The translations under genes were made by a program, and so were the position numbers. Below are positions 33,547 through 42,562 of a stretch of 64,000 nt of DNA, one piece after another. Source of the DNA: CAIWHR01 sp039915505 (lineage in GTDB: Bacteria; Pseudomonadota; Gammaproteobacteria; Burkholderiales; Casimicrobiaceae); NCBI GenBank assembly GCA_039915505.1, contig JBDSND010000145.1, positions 1 through 64,000 on the forward strand, given 5' to 3'. Every line of letters starts with the position of its first letter. Within the stretch, counting starts at the first letter, position 1. The notes under the pieces are model-generated. The model was not told where the DNA came from and did not search any database. It was given only the letters and a program-made list of their open reading frames with translations.

Positions 33547-35924
33547 GTCGCCTCCGCCGGTTCCGGCTCGCGTGCCCGCTCGACCGTCACGACCCCATGC
33601 AGCCCGGGAAGCATCGCCGTCGTCGGATGCGCGGCACTGATGCGCACGGCGCCTTCCGGCACGGCGGGATCGGCCATCGCCACGAGCACGGTTTCGCCGG
33701 CGCCCTGGCGGATGCGTACGTCCGCTTCAGGCGCGATACCGAGGCGCGCGAGGGTTGAGGGATGCAACCGGGCCATCGGCGGCCTTGCATCGAGTGTCTT
33801 CTGCAGCGACGGCGCGCGACGCACGATCGGATCGGCGGCATAGATCGGCACGTCGGCGATCCGCTCGAGTTGCCCGCGGTCACGGTCATGCCCCCGCGCA
33901 GACGCACCGGCCGGCGCGGCGATAGCAGCACGGGTACCGTTGTCCAGCTTAGACGCGATCTCGTCGCGGGTCTTGGGAAGTCCCGTCCGCACCTCGTCGA
34001 GATTGTCGAAGTCGAATCCCGCGACGTCGAGCATGGCGCCCAGCACTCGCAGCACCTTCCACGCCGGACGTGCCTCGCCGAACGGACGCACCACGCCCTC
34101 GAAGGTCTGGATGCGTCCTTCGCAATTGACGAACGTGCCAGCGGTCTCGGTGAACGGGCCCACCGGCAGGATTACGTCGGCGTAAGGGGTGCCCTGCTCG
34201 TACGGGGAAAGCACGACCACGAACTCGGCACCATCGAGCGCGGCTCGGGCCGCGACCGGGTCGGCGCAGTCGAGCTCGGGTTCGGCATGCAGCAGCAGGT
34301 AGGCAGCGCGTGGCTCGGTCCACAGCCGCCCGGCATCGCGACCACCCTCGAGCGGCAACGCCTCGGCGACGTAGCCACCGACGCTGTTCGCGGCCTCGGT
34401 GAGGCACCCCACCTTCGCCCCGGTGATCTCCGCCAGGCGCTGCGCCAGCGCCGTGAGTTGCGACGCATCGGGATGCTGCGCGGCGATGTTGCCGAGCAGG
34501 ATGCCACGGCGCTCGCCACCAGCAAGGCTCTCGGCTATCCGCCGGGCCGACTCGCGCGGTTCGATGTCGTCCAGACCCTTCGGCACGTCGCGACCGGCGG
34601 CCTTGGCCGCGGCCACCACCACCTCGGCGAGCGCCCGCACGAGCTCCGACGGCAGGACCGCGAGGGTGTTGGCTATCGGCATCAGCCAGTCGTCGGCGAC
34701 CACGTGCAGCATCGAGATCTGAGCACCTTTCTTTGCCGCCTGGCGCAGACGCTGCGCAAGCAGGGGTTGCTCCTTGCGCAGGAAGCTGCCGACGACCAGC
34801 GCGCGGTCGAGATTGCCCGCCTCCACGATGGTCATGCCGAGCCAGGGAATGCTCGACCCTGCACGACCTTCGCGGAAGTCCGTCTGGCGCAAACGGAAAT
34901 CGATGTTGTCGGAGCCGAGACCTCGGGTGAGCCTGGCCACGATCGCCATCTCTTCCAGGGTGGAATGCGGCGACACCACCGTGCCCAGTCCATCGCCGCC
35001 ATGTTGATCGAGCGCGGCCCGCAGCCCGCGCACCGTGAACTCCATTGCAGTCTGCCAATCTACCGGCTTCCATGCCCCGTCGTCCCGGATGAGCGGCGTC
35101 GCCAGCCGATCGGGGCTATTCAAGCCTTCATACGAGAAACGATCCTTGTCGGAGAGCCAGCACTCGTTGATCGCCTCGTTCTCGTGCGGCAGAACCCGCA
35201 TCACCTTGTCCTTGGCCACCTGCACGATGAGGTTGCTGCCGAGCGCGTCGTGCGGCGAGATCGAGCGCCGGCGGCTCAACTCCCAGGTGCGGGCCTTGTA
35301 GCGGAATGGTTTCGACGTGAGCGCTCCGACCGGGCACAGGTCGATCATGTTGCCCGACAACTCGGAGCCGACCGCGTCGCCCACGAAGGTGACGATCTCC
35401 GCATGCTCGCCGCGACCGCGCATGCCGAGTTCCATGATGCCGGCAACCTCGGTGCCGAAGCGCACGCAGCGGGTGCAATGGATGCACCGGGTCATCTCCT
35501 CGCCCGCGATCAGCGGGCCGAAGTACTTGTGGAACACCACCCGCTTCGGCTCGGTGTACCGGGAATTCGACGCGCCGTAGCCCATCGCCAGGTCCTGCAA
35601 CTGGCACTCGCCACCCTGATCGCAGATCGGGCAGTCCAGCGGGTGGTTGATCAGCAGGAACTCCATGACGCCCTTCTGGGCATCGACCGCGACGTCGGAA
35701 TGGGTCCAGACCTTCATGCCGTCGGTGGCGGGGGTCGCGCAGGCCGGCAGCGGTTTCGGTGCCTTCTCGACTTGCACGAGGCACATGCGGCAGTTCGCGG
35801 CGATCGAAAGCTTCTTGTGATAGCAGAAGTGCGGCACGTAGATGCCGAGCTTGTTGGCGGCGTCCATCACCGTGGCGCCACTGTCGACTTCCACCTTCTT
35901 GCCGTCGATTTCGAGATTCAGCAT
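33543..35924 (-). CDS. nuoG: NADH-quinone oxidoreductase subunit G
   Basis: Large iron-sulfur subunit of 793 residues. The N-terminus holds the [2Fe-2S] motif (HFCYHKKLSIAANCRMCLVQ plus C at about 62), the His-ligated [4Fe-4S] motif in HPLDCPICDQGGECQL and a further [4Fe-4S] set in TRCIHCTRCVRFGTE with DLCPVGAL. The molybdopterin-oxidoreductase-like C-terminal domain (about 220-690) is structural only. No extra N7 cysteine motif is evident in that domain. ATG 35924 begins MLNLEIDGKKV, 10 bases after nuoF. Confidence 0.95.
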   Translation of the reverse strand: MLNLEIDGKKVEVDSGATVMDAANKLGIYVPHFCYHKKLSIAANCRMCLVQVEKAPKPLPACATPATDGMKVWTHSDVAVDAQKGVMEFLLINHPLDCPICDQGGECQLQDLAMGYGASNSRYTEPKRVVFHKYFGPLIAGEEMTRCIHCTRCVRFGTEVAGIMELGMRGRGEHAEIVTFVGDAVGSELSGNMIDLCPVGALTSKPFRYKARTWELSRRRSISPHDALGSNLIVQVAKDKVMRVLPHENEAINECWLSDKDRFSYEGLNSPDRLATPLIRDDGAWKPVDWQTAMEFTVRGLRAALDQHGGDGLGTVVSPHSTLEEMAIVARLTRGLGSDNIDFRLRQTDFREGRAGSSIPWLGMTIVEAGNLDRALVVGSFLRKEQPLLAQRLRQAAKKGAQISMLHVVADDWLMPIANTLAVLPSELVRALAEVVVAAAKAAGRDVPKGLDDIEPRESARRIAESLAGGERRGILLGNIAAQHPDASQLTALAQRLAEITGAKVGCLTEAANSVGGYVAEALPLEGGRDAGRLWTEPRAAYLLLHAEPELDCADPVAARAALDGAEFVVVLSPYEQGTPYADVILPVGPFTETAGTFVNCEGRIQTFEGVVRPFGEARPAWKVLRVLGAMLDVAGFDFDNLDEVRTGLPKTRDEIASKLDNGTRAAIAAPAGASARGHDRDRGQLERIADVPIYAADPIVRRAPSLQKTLDARPPMARLHPSTLARLGIAPEADVRIRQGAGETVLVAMADPAVPEGAVRISAAHPTTAMLPGLHGVVTVERAREPEPAEAT

Positions 35925-35934
35925 GGCATGGGTT

Positions 35935-37245
35935 CTAGACGTACGACGGCACAAGGCATTGCTTGTGGTCGATGTGATGCTGGAACTCTTCACGGAAATG
36001 GCGGATGAAACTCTTCACCGGCAACGCGGCGGCGTCGCCCAGGGCGCAGATCGTGCGTCCGGCGATGTTGTCGGAGACGTCGACCAAGAGATCGAGATCC
36101 TCGTTACGGCCCTCCCCGTGCTCGATGCGGTTGACCACGCGCCACAGCCAGCCGGTGCCTTCGCGGCAGGGCGTGCACTGCCCGCACGACTCCTCGTAGT
36201 AGAAGTACGACAGCCGCAGCAGCGACTTCACCATGCAACGGGTGTCGTTCATGATGATCACCGCGCCCGAGCCGAGCATCGAGCCGGCCTTGGCGATCGA
36301 GTCGTAGTCCATGTCGGTCGCCATCATCACGTCACCCGGCAGCACTGGCATGGACGAGCCCCCCGGGATGCAGGCCTTTAGCGGGCGGCCGTCGCGCATG
36401 CCTCCAGCCATTTCCAGCAGCTTGGCGAACGGCGTGCCCAGGCGCACCTCGTAGTTGCCGGGACGCGCGACGTCGCCCGACACCGAAAAGAGCTTGGTGC
36501 CGCCGTTGTTTGGCCGGCCGAGATTCAGGAATGCCTCGCCGCCATTCTTGATGATCCACGGCACCGCGGCGAACGTCTCGGTGTTGTTGATGGTCGTCGG
36601 CTTGCCATACAGCCCGAAGCTCGCCGGGAACGGCGGCTTGAAGCGCGGCTGGCCCTTCTTGCCCTCGAGCGATTCGAGCAACGCGGTTTCCTCGCCGCAG
36701 ATGTAGGCACCGTAACCGTGGTGGTTGAAAATATCGAACCCGAACTCCGAGCCGAGGATGTTGCGGCCGAGGTAACCCGCGCGACGCGCCTCATCGACGG
36801 CCTCTTCCATGCGCTCGTAGACCGACCAGATCTCGCCGTGAATATAGTTGTAGCCGCGCTCGCAACCCATCGCATATCCCGCGATGATCATGCCCTCGAT
36901 CAGGGCATGCGGGTTGTAGCGCATGATGTCGCGGTCCTTGAAGGTGCCGGGTTCGCCCTCGTCGGAATTGCAGACCAGGTACTTGGCACCCGGGAACTGC
37001 TGCGGCATGAAGCTCCACTTCAGCCCCGTCGGAAAGCCCGCGCCGCCGCGACCGCGCAGGGCTGACTTCTTGACCTCGGCGATCACTGCCGCCGGGGTCA
37101 TCTTGTCGGTGATGATCTTGCGCAGCGCCTCGTAGCCGCCGCGCGCTTCGTAGTCGGCAAGGCGCCAGTCGGAGCCGGTGAGCCCCGCCATGATGATGGC
37201 GTCCGGTCCGTAGTCCAGCAGGGATTCGGTTGCGGCGGCGCTCAT
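35935..37245 (-). CDS. nuoF: NADH-quinone oxidoreductase subunit F (NADH-binding)
   Basis: Flavoprotein subunit of 436 residues that takes electrons from NADH. The NADH/FMN region shows LRGRGGAGFPTGLKWSFMP and CNSDEGEPGTFKDR. GAYICGEETALLESLEGKKG and the N3 cluster motif SCGQCTPCREGTGW with a later Cys (TICALGD) follow. ATG 37245. The 184 bases between nuoE and nuoF contain two 83-bp palindromic repeats, unlike the near-zero spacing elsewhere in the operon. Confidence 0.96.
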   Translation of the reverse strand: MSAAATESLLDYGPDAIIMAGLTGSDWRLADYEARGGYEALRKIITDKMTPAAVIAEVKKSALRGRGGAGFPTGLKWSFMPQQFPGAKYLVCNSDEGEPGTFKDRDIMRYNPHALIEGMIIAGYAMGCERGYNYIHGEIWSVYERMEEAVDEARRAGYLGRNILGSEFGFDIFNHHGYGAYICGEETALLESLEGKKGQPRFKPPFPASFGLYGKPTTINNTETFAAVPWIIKNGGEAFLNLGRPNNGGTKLFSVSGDVARPGNYEVRLGTPFAKLLEMAGGMRDGRPLKACIPGGSSMPVLPGDVMMATDMDYDSIAKAGSMLGSGAVIIMNDTRCMVKSLLRLSYFYYEESCGQCTPCREGTGWLWRVVNRIEHGEGRNEDLDLLVDVSDNIAGRTICALGDAAALPVKSFIRHFREEFQHHIDHKQCLVPSYV

Positions 37246-37255
37246 CCGATAACCT

Positions 37256-37338
37256 CCCCCAGGCTTGCGCACTGCGTGGGCTGCGCCAACCCCCTCCCGG
37301 GGAGGGGGCGAGCGCCTTGGGACGGCCCCGCGGCGCTC
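37256..37338. repeat. 83-bp palindromic repeat, copy A
   Basis: This 83-bp unit lies between nuoE and nuoF. It contains three potential stem-loops: an imperfect arm around ACTGCGTGGG, a strong one with CCCCCTCC/GGAGGGGG arms (about 37291-37309), and one with GAGCGCC/GGCGCTC arms at its end. Copy B follows after 10 bases and copy C is at 49122. A and B differ at about 5 of 83 positions, mostly in loops. Confidence 0.9.
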
Positions 37339-37348
37339 CGGTTAGCCG

Positions 37349-37431
37349 CCCCCAGGCTTGCCCACTGCGGGGGCTGCGCCAACCCCCTCCGCAGGAGGGG
37401 GCGAGCGCCTTGGGACGGCCCCGCGGCGCTC
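37349..37431. repeat. 83-bp palindromic repeat, copy B
   Basis: Second unit in tandem with copy A, same orientation. The CCCCCTCC/GGAGGGGG stem is kept while its loop differs (GCA instead of CGG). Its final TC together with the next base is the complement of the nuoE stop codon (TGA, 37432-37430), so the element abuts and partly supplies that stop. Confidence 0.9.
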
Positions 37432-38005
37432 ATGTCTCGTCCGCCGCGCCGGCGCCGCGCGCGGGCCGCGGCGCCGGCGCTGTACGCAGTTCGTCGAGGA
37501 GGCGGTCGATCTCGGGCGGGCGCATCCAGCTGCACATCCGCTTGTTGTTGACCAGCAGCACGGGCGCGTCGCCGCAGGCACCCATGCATTCCCCCTCCTG
37601 CAGGGTGAAGAGGTGGTCCGCGGTCGTGCCGCCGAATTCCACGCCGAGCTTGTCGCGCAGATGCAGCGCGGCATCGCTCGCACCCATCAGGGCGCAGGGA
37701 AGGTTGGTGCAGATGGTGATCTTGTAGGCCCCGATCGGCTTCAGGTTGTACATCGCGTAGAAGGTCGCGACCTCATAGACGGCGACCGGCGGCATGCCGA
37801 GGTACCGTGCCACGAAATCCATCGCCTCCGCGGACAGCCAGCCCTTCTCGTCCTGGGCAATCGCCAGCGCCGACATCACCGCCGACTGCATCTGGTCGGG
37901 CGGGTACTTGGCGACCTCGTGGTCGATCCTTGCGATCGACTCGGCCGACAGGACCGCGTCGCAAGCCTGCTCGGACAACCGGACGGCGGCGTTGTCTGGG
38001 CTCAT
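37430..38005 (-). CDS. nuoE: NADH-quinone oxidoreductase subunit E
   Basis: Thioredoxin-like [2Fe-2S] subunit of 191 residues (cluster N1a). Ligands are in TICTNLPCALMGA and GECMGACGDAPVL. An Ala/Pro/Arg-rich tail of about 20 residues follows the conserved domain and ends inside repeat copy B. ATG 38005 overlaps the nuoD stop (ATGA). Confidence 0.95.
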   Translation of the reverse strand: MSPDNAAVRLSEQACDAVLSAESIARIDHEVAKYPPDQMQSAVMSALAIAQDEKGWLSAEAMDFVARYLGMPPVAVYEVATFYAMYNLKPIGAYKITICTNLPCALMGASDAALHLRDKLGVEFGGTTADHLFTLQEGECMGACGDAPVLLVNNKRMCSWMRPPEIDRLLDELRTAPAPRPARGAGAADET

Positions 38006-39255
38006 CGATCGATCTCCCCGAACACGATGTCCTGGGTGCCGATGATGGCCACGACGTCGGCGATCATGTGCCCGCGCGACATCTCGTCGAGCGCCGCCAG
38101 GTGGGGAAACCCGGCAGCGCGGATCTTGAGACGATACGGCTTGTTGGCGCCGTCGGACACGAGGTAGATGCCGAACTCCCCCTTGGGGTGCTCGACCGCC
38201 GCGTAGGCTTCGCCCGGAGGCACGTGCATGCCCTCCGTGAAGAGCTTGAAGTGATGGATCAGCTCTTCCATGTTGGTCTTCATCTCCTCGCGCGAGGGCG
38301 GGGCGATCTTGTGGTTGTCGATCATGACCGGACCGGGGTTCACGCGCAGCCAGTCGATGCACTGCTTGACGATACGGTTCGCTTCCCGCATCTCGTGCAC
38401 CCGCACCAGGTACCGGTCGTAGCAATCGCCCTTGGTACCCACGGGAATGTCGAAGGACATCCGGTCGTAGACAGCATAGGGCTGCTTCTTGCGCAGGTCC
38501 CAGGGCACCCCGGAGCCACGCAGCATGGGTCCCGTGAAGCCGAGTGCCATCGCCCGCTCGGGCGTCACCACGCCGATGCCCACGGTGCGCTGCTTCCAGA
38601 TGCGGTTCTCGGTGAGCAGGGTCTCGTAATCGTCGACACACGCGGGAAATCGACGGGTGAAATCCTCGAGGAAGTCGAGCAGACTGCCCTGGCGGTTCTC
38701 GTTCAGCGCTGCGATCTCGCGCTCGTTGCGCACGCTCGATGGCTGGTAGTGCGGCATCGAATCTGGCAGGTCGCGGTACACCCCCCCGGGACGGTAGTAC
38801 GCCGCGTGCATCCGGGCCCCCGAGACCGCCTCGTAGGCGTCCATCAGGTCCTCGCGCTCGCGGAAGGTATACAGGAAGGTCGTCATCCCGCCGATGTCGA
38901 GTGAGTGGGCACCGAGCCAGAGCAGGTGGTTCAGGATGCGCGTGATCTCGTCGAACATCACCCGGATGTACTGCGCGCGCAGGGGCACCTCGATGCCGAG
39001 CAGCTTCTCGATCGCGAGGCAGTAGGCGTGCTCGTTGGACATCATCGACACGTAGTCGAGCCGGTCCATATACGGCAGCGCCTGCAGGTACGTACGATGC
39101 TCGGCGAGCTTCTCCGTCGCGCGGTGCAGGAGGCCGATGTGGGGATCTGCCCGCTCGATCACCTCGCCGTCGAGCTCCAGCACGAGGCGAAGCACCCCGT
39201 GCGCCGCAGGATGCTGCGGCCCGAAGTTCATCGTGTAGTTGCGGATCTCTGCCAT
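38002..39255 (-). CDS. nuoD: NADH-quinone oxidoreductase subunit D
   Basis: 49-kDa subunit of 417 residues, related to NiFe-hydrogenase large subunits but without metal cysteines. It lines the quinone site, with the conserved FGPQHPAAHG loop (quinone-contacting His), LPYMDRLDYVSMM and the C-terminal IGTQDIVFGEIDR. ATG 39255; 135 bases separate it from nuoC, the longest protein-coding gap in this part of the operon besides the E-F repeats. Confidence 0.96.
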   Translation of the reverse strand: MAEIRNYTMNFGPQHPAAHGVLRLVLELDGEVIERADPHIGLLHRATEKLAEHRTYLQALPYMDRLDYVSMMSNEHAYCLAIEKLLGIEVPLRAQYIRVMFDEITRILNHLLWLGAHSLDIGGMTTFLYTFREREDLMDAYEAVSGARMHAAYYRPGGVYRDLPDSMPHYQPSSVRNEREIAALNENRQGSLLDFLEDFTRRFPACVDDYETLLTENRIWKQRTVGIGVVTPERAMALGFTGPMLRGSGVPWDLRKKQPYAVYDRMSFDIPVGTKGDCYDRYLVRVHEMREANRIVKQCIDWLRVNPGPVMIDNHKIAPPSREEMKTNMEELIHHFKLFTEGMHVPPGEAYAAVEHPKGEFGIYLVSDGANKPYRLKIRAAGFPHLAALDEMSRGHMIADVVAIIGTQDIVFGEIDR

Positions 39256-39390
39256 GGCCGTTGAGCGAGGTTCAAACGTGGAAGCAAGCAGGCTCGGCGC
39301 GAGTCGGTCGCCTGCCGGATTCACCGGTCACAGCGGCACTGGCCGCCTCAACCCTGTCGTCCTCTTGGTTCTGTATGGTTACCGTGTCTG

Positions 39391-39984
39391 TCACTCGCTT
39401 GCGGCGAAGTTGGATTCGCGAATGATCCGCGGCACGATCTCTCGCGGCTCGATGGACACCGGCTGGTAGATCACCCGGCCCTGTTCGGGGTCGTAGCGCA
39501 TTTCGACGTGGCCGCTGACCGGAAAGTCCTTGCGGAACGGGTGGCCGATGAAGCCGTAGTCAGTCAGGATGCGGCGCAGATCCGGGTGACCGGAAAACAC
39601 GATGCCGAAAAAATCGAAGGCTTCACGCTCGTACCAGTTGGCGCCCGGCCAGACCTCGATCGCACTCGGCAGCACCGGAAAATCGTCATTCGTCGCGAAG
39701 GCCCGCACCCGCAGGCGAACATTGTGAGCAAGCGAGAGCAAGTGGTACACGGCGGCGTAGCGTGGGCCCTGGTAGGCACCGTTGCCGTAGGCCGAATAAT
39801 CGACCCCGCAGAGGTCCAGCATGGTCGCGAAGGCAAATTCCGAGCGGTCGCGCAGGGCGCGCAGCCCAGCGAGCAGTCCATCCTGCGGCAACTCGAGCGT
39901 GACCTCGCCCAAGGCGACGGTGACCTTGGCGGCTTCGGGAAATGCCGCGTCGAGGGCCGCGACGAGCGTATCGATCCGGCTCAT
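39391..39984 (-). CDS. nuoC: NADH-quinone oxidoreductase subunit C
   Basis: 30-kDa subunit of 197 residues, separate from NuoD as in most betaproteobacteria. The signature WYEREAFDFFGIVFSGHPDLRRILTDYGF-type region (about residues 117-145) and HPFRKDFPVSGHVEMRYD are present. ATG 39984 overlaps the nuoB stop (ATGA); the open frame upstream lies in nuoB and is not used. Confidence 0.95.
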   Translation of the reverse strand: MSRIDTLVAALDAAFPEAAKVTVALGEVTLELPQDGLLAGLRALRDRSEFAFATMLDLCGVDYSAYGNGAYQGPRYAAVYHLLSLAHNVRLRVRAFATNDDFPVLPSAIEVWPGANWYEREAFDFFGIVFSGHPDLRRILTDYGFIGHPFRKDFPVSGHVEMRYDPEQGRVIYQPVSIEPREIVPRIIRESNFAASE

Positions 39985-40460
39985 CCGCGGGCAATCGTGT
40001 TGGTGCGCCAGATCTTGTTCTGGAGTTGCAGGATGCCGTAGAGCAGCGCCTCGGCCGTCGGCGGGCAACCTGGCACGTAGATATCGACCGGCACGATCCG
40101 GTCGCAGCCGCGCACCACCGAGTACGAATAGTGGTAATAGCCGCCGCCGTTGGCGCACGAGCCCATCGAGATCACCCACCGCGGCTCGGCCATCTGGTCG
40201 TACACCTTGCGCAGCGCCGGTGCCATCTTGTTGCACAGGGTGCCGGCGACGATCATCACGTCGGACTGGCGCGGGCTCGGGCGAAAGACCACGCCGAATC
40301 GGTCGAGGTCATAGCGTGCGGCACCGGCGTGCATCATCTCGACCGCGCAGCACGCGAGGCCGAACGTCATCGGCCACATCGACCCGTTGCGCGACCAGTT
40401 GATCAGCGCATCGAGCTTGGTGGTGACGAAGCCCTTTTCCAGGACGCCTTCGATGCTCAT
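39981..40460 (-). CDS. nuoB: NADH-quinone oxidoreductase subunit B
   Basis: PSST subunit of 159 residues, holding cluster N2 next to the quinone. Ligands are the paired Cys in FGLACCAVEMMH, Cys in SMGSCANGGGYYHYSYS and Cys in YVPGCPPTAEALLYG. ATG 40460 begins MSIEGVLEKGF; it ends in an ATGA overlap with nuoC. A gap of 126 bases separates it from nuoA. Confidence 0.96.
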   Translation of the reverse strand: MSIEGVLEKGFVTTKLDALINWSRNGSMWPMTFGLACCAVEMMHAGAARYDLDRFGVVFRPSPRQSDVMIVAGTLCNKMAPALRKVYDQMAEPRWVISMGSCANGGGYYHYSYSVVRGCDRIVPVDIYVPGCPPTAEALLYGILQLQNKIWRTNTIARG

Positions 40461-40586
40461 AGCGATTTCACCTCGGTGAGCCCCGTCGGCCCTGCGCCGC
40501 CGGCAGCCGTCGGCCATTCGAGGCGCGGACGCAAGAGGTCGGCAGCGGCCGCGCCGCCGCGAGCGGTCTTACCTGCGGACGAAGGT

Positions 40587-40943
40587 TCATTCCCATTCCA
40601 GGGCGCCCTTCTTCCACTCATAAACGAAACCCACGATGAGGATCAGCAGGAACAGCATCATCGCGGCGAACCCGGCGAACCCGATGTCCGGCAGCACCAC
40701 CGCCCAGGGAAATAGGAAGGCAATCTCGAGGTCGAACAGGATGAACAGGATCGCGACCAAGTAATAGCGCACGTCGAACTTCATGCGGGCATCCTCGAAC
40801 GCCTCGAATCCGCATTCGTACGGCGAGAGCTTTTCCGGGTCGGGCCGGTTCGGCGACACCAGTTTGCCGACCGACAACAGCACCGCCGCAAGGAAGAGGC
40901 CGAAGAGAATGAAGAGCAGGATGGGGAAATACTGTTCGAGCAT
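40587..40943 (-). CDS. nuoA: NADH-quinone oxidoreductase subunit A
   Basis: Three-helix subunit of 118 residues. The loop between the first and second helices has the conserved YECGFEAFEDARMKFDVRYY with the quinone-site cysteine, followed by LVAILFILFDLEIAFLFPWA with membrane acidic residues. ATG 40943; first nuo gene, 125 bases downstream of tRNA-Leu. Confidence 0.96.
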   Translation of the reverse strand: MLEQYFPILLFILFGLFLAAVLLSVGKLVSPNRPDPEKLSPYECGFEAFEDARMKFDVRYYLVAILFILFDLEIAFLFPWAVVLPDIGFAGFAAMMLFLLILIVGFVYEWKKGALEWE

Positions 40944-41068
40944 GTCGTGCGGCGAGTCAAACCACCAAGGGCCGTCAGTGTTCCGGCGGCGCAGTGCACC
41001 TCCGGCAATCGCAAAGCGCCGGCACGATAAGCGTCGCCGGCGCGCGGGTGACATCAACCACTCAAGTC

Positions 41069-41153
41069 TGGTGCCCACGGGGAGACTCGAACTCCCACGA
41101 CTTTCGCCACTGCCCCCTCAAGACAGCGTGTCTACCAATTCCACCACGTGGGC
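41069..41153 (-). tRNA. tRNA-Leu (GAG)
   Basis: Reading the minus strand, the acceptor stem GCCCACG pairs with CGTGGGC and is followed by A and an encoded CCA. The D-arm region has TGGTGGAATTGGTAGACA. The anticodon stem CTGTC/GGCAG encloses loop TTGAGGG, anticodon GAG. A long variable arm and the T-loop GTTCGAGTC complete a class II tRNA of 85 bases. It reads CUC/CUU codons. It lies between secG and nuoA on the same strand and must be cut out of a shared transcript if no promoter intervenes. Confidence 0.97.
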
Positions 41154-41221
41154 GTTGCACGTTCGGGCCGCGCTTCGCGCGACCGCCGGCGATCGCTCGC
41201 CGCGATGACAGTTCGGTCAGT

Positions 41222-41656
41222 CTACTTGGGTACTTCCCCCGCCTTCGACCCGGGAATCGCCGGAGCCGTGCCCACCTCTCCAGCGGGCGCAGTCGCGGGC
41301 GCCGCGGGTGCCGTGGGATTGGCCGTCGGCGCGCCAGGCGCCGTCGGGATATCCGCTGCCTTCGAGGGCGGCAGACGATCCATCACGCCTTGCTGAACGC
41401 TCGGCCGCGGTGCGGAACGCGTGGTGCCGTACCACGTCAGGCCCAGACTGGTCAGAAAAAACACCGCCGCCAGGACGGAGGTCGTGCGCGACAGGAAATT
41501 CGCCGATCCGGAGGCGCCGAACAAGCTGCCGGACGATCCACTCCCGAATGCGGCACCCATGTCCGCGCCCTTGCCGTGCTGCAGCAGCACGAACGCGCAA
41601 ATAGCGATCGCCACCACGACATGGGCGCCGAGCAGCAGGGTCTCAATCAAGTTCAT
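41222..41656 (-). CDS. secG: Preprotein translocase subunit SecG
   Basis: Small SecYEG membrane component of 144 residues with two helices (about 3-22 and 54-73) joined by the typical loop LLQHGKGADMGAAFGSGSSG. A Pro/Ala/Thr-rich C-terminal tail of about 60 residues extends beyond the second helix, as often seen in betaproteobacteria. ATG 41656 begins MNLIETLLLGAHV, 51 bases after tpiA. Confidence 0.94.
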   Translation of the reverse strand: MNLIETLLLGAHVVVAIAICAFVLLQHGKGADMGAAFGSGSSGSLFGASGSANFLSRTTSVLAAVFFLTSLGLTWYGTTRSAPRPSVQQGVMDRLPPSKAADIPTAPGAPTANPTAPAAPATAPAGEVGTAPAIPGSKAGEVPK

Positions 41657-41707
41657 GCATTCTCCAATCCGCGCGGCGTGCCTGTGGGCACCCACGCCAG
41701 CCGCAGG

Positions 41708-42562
41708 TTAGGCACCCGCGATCGCCAAAAATTCGTCAGCCTTCAGCGAAGCCCCACCTACCAGGCCCCCGTCGATGTCCGGTTGCCCGAAGAGTGCCGC
41801 CGCGTTCTCGGCCTTTACGCTGCCGCCATAAAGCAACGAAACATTTCCAGCACCCGCGTCGCGCAGGCGCGCCCGCAGCTGCGCATGCACGGATTGAGCT
41901 TGGTCCGGTGTGGCCGTCCTGCCCGTACCGATGGCCCACACGGGCTCATAGGCCACCACCATCGCCGCGGCGCGGTCCTGCACCCGCGCCAGCACGGCGT
42001 CGAGCTGCCGCAATACCACCTTGTCGGTCGCGCCGGCGTCTCGCTCGGCAAGGGTCTCGCCGACGCACACGATCGGCGTGATACCCGCGTCGAGCACCGC
42101 CACCGCCTTCGCGGCGACCTGGACGTCGGTCTCGCCGTAGAGCTGGCGCCGCTCCGAGTGGCCCACGATGGCGAAGCGACACCCGAAATCGACCAGCATC
42201 GACGCCGCCACTTCCCCGGTGAATGCGCCCGATGCCTCGGCATGCACGTTTTGCGCGCCCCAAAGAATGGCCGACTCGGCGCCACCTCCCGCGCTCCCAA
42301 GCAGCGACTGGGCCTGCGCAAGGTATGGATAGGGGACGCACACCGCGATGGTTCGGGGCTTGACCCCGGTTCCGCCCTTGGCCGCCCCGCCTACCCCTGC
42401 CTTATCCCCATCTGCAGCCCGTGCCCCCTGCCCCGTCAGGTCCTGGCTCCCGCCTCGATCCGCGTGCCGGTCCCAACCCGCGCGCATCCCTTCGAGCAGG
42501 CGGGCATTGGCGGTTAGGCCGCCATACATCTTCCAGTTGCCGACCACTAGCTTGTTACGCAT
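41708..42562 (-). CDS. tpiA: Triosephosphate isomerase with N-terminal-region insertion
   Basis: Glycolytic TIM-barrel enzyme of 284 residues; families are usually near 250. The active site is intact: Lys in VVGNWKMYG, His in FAIVGHSERRQLYGE, Glu in VVAYEPVWAIGTGR, and the phosphate loop in LLYGGSVKAENA and DGGLVGGASLKAD. The extra length is a Gly/Ala/Asp-rich insertion of about 37 residues (about 30-67) between helix 1 and strand 2, which contains a DNA hairpin at 42354-42368. The ATG at 42562 lies in a 19-bp tandem repeat and overlaps a small upstream ORF. It heads the tpiA-secG-tRNA-nuo unit. Confidence 0.95.
   Translation of the reverse strand: MRNKLVVGNWKMYGGLTANARLLEGMRAGWDRHADRGGSQDLTGQGARAADGDKAGVGGAAKGGTGVKPRTIAVCVPYPYLAQAQSLLGSAGGGAESAILWGAQNVHAEASGAFTGEVAASMLVDFGCRFAIVGHSERRQLYGETDVQVAAKAVAVLDAGITPIVCVGETLAERDAGATDKVVLRQLDAVLARVQDRAAAMVVAYEPVWAIGTGRTATPDQAQSVHAQLRARLRDAGAGNVSLLYGGSVKAENAAALFGQPDIDGGLVGGASLKADEFLAIAGA

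Noticed and set aside
33762..36008. Open frame of 748 codons on the plus strand
   Set aside because: It is antisense to nuoG, whose iron-sulfur motifs are unmistakable; the composition is that of a shadow frame.
37230..37727. Open frames through the 83-bp repeats
   Set aside because: They exist only because the repeats are GC-rich and lack stops; copies A and B encode the same peptide by duplication, and they are antisense to nuoE.
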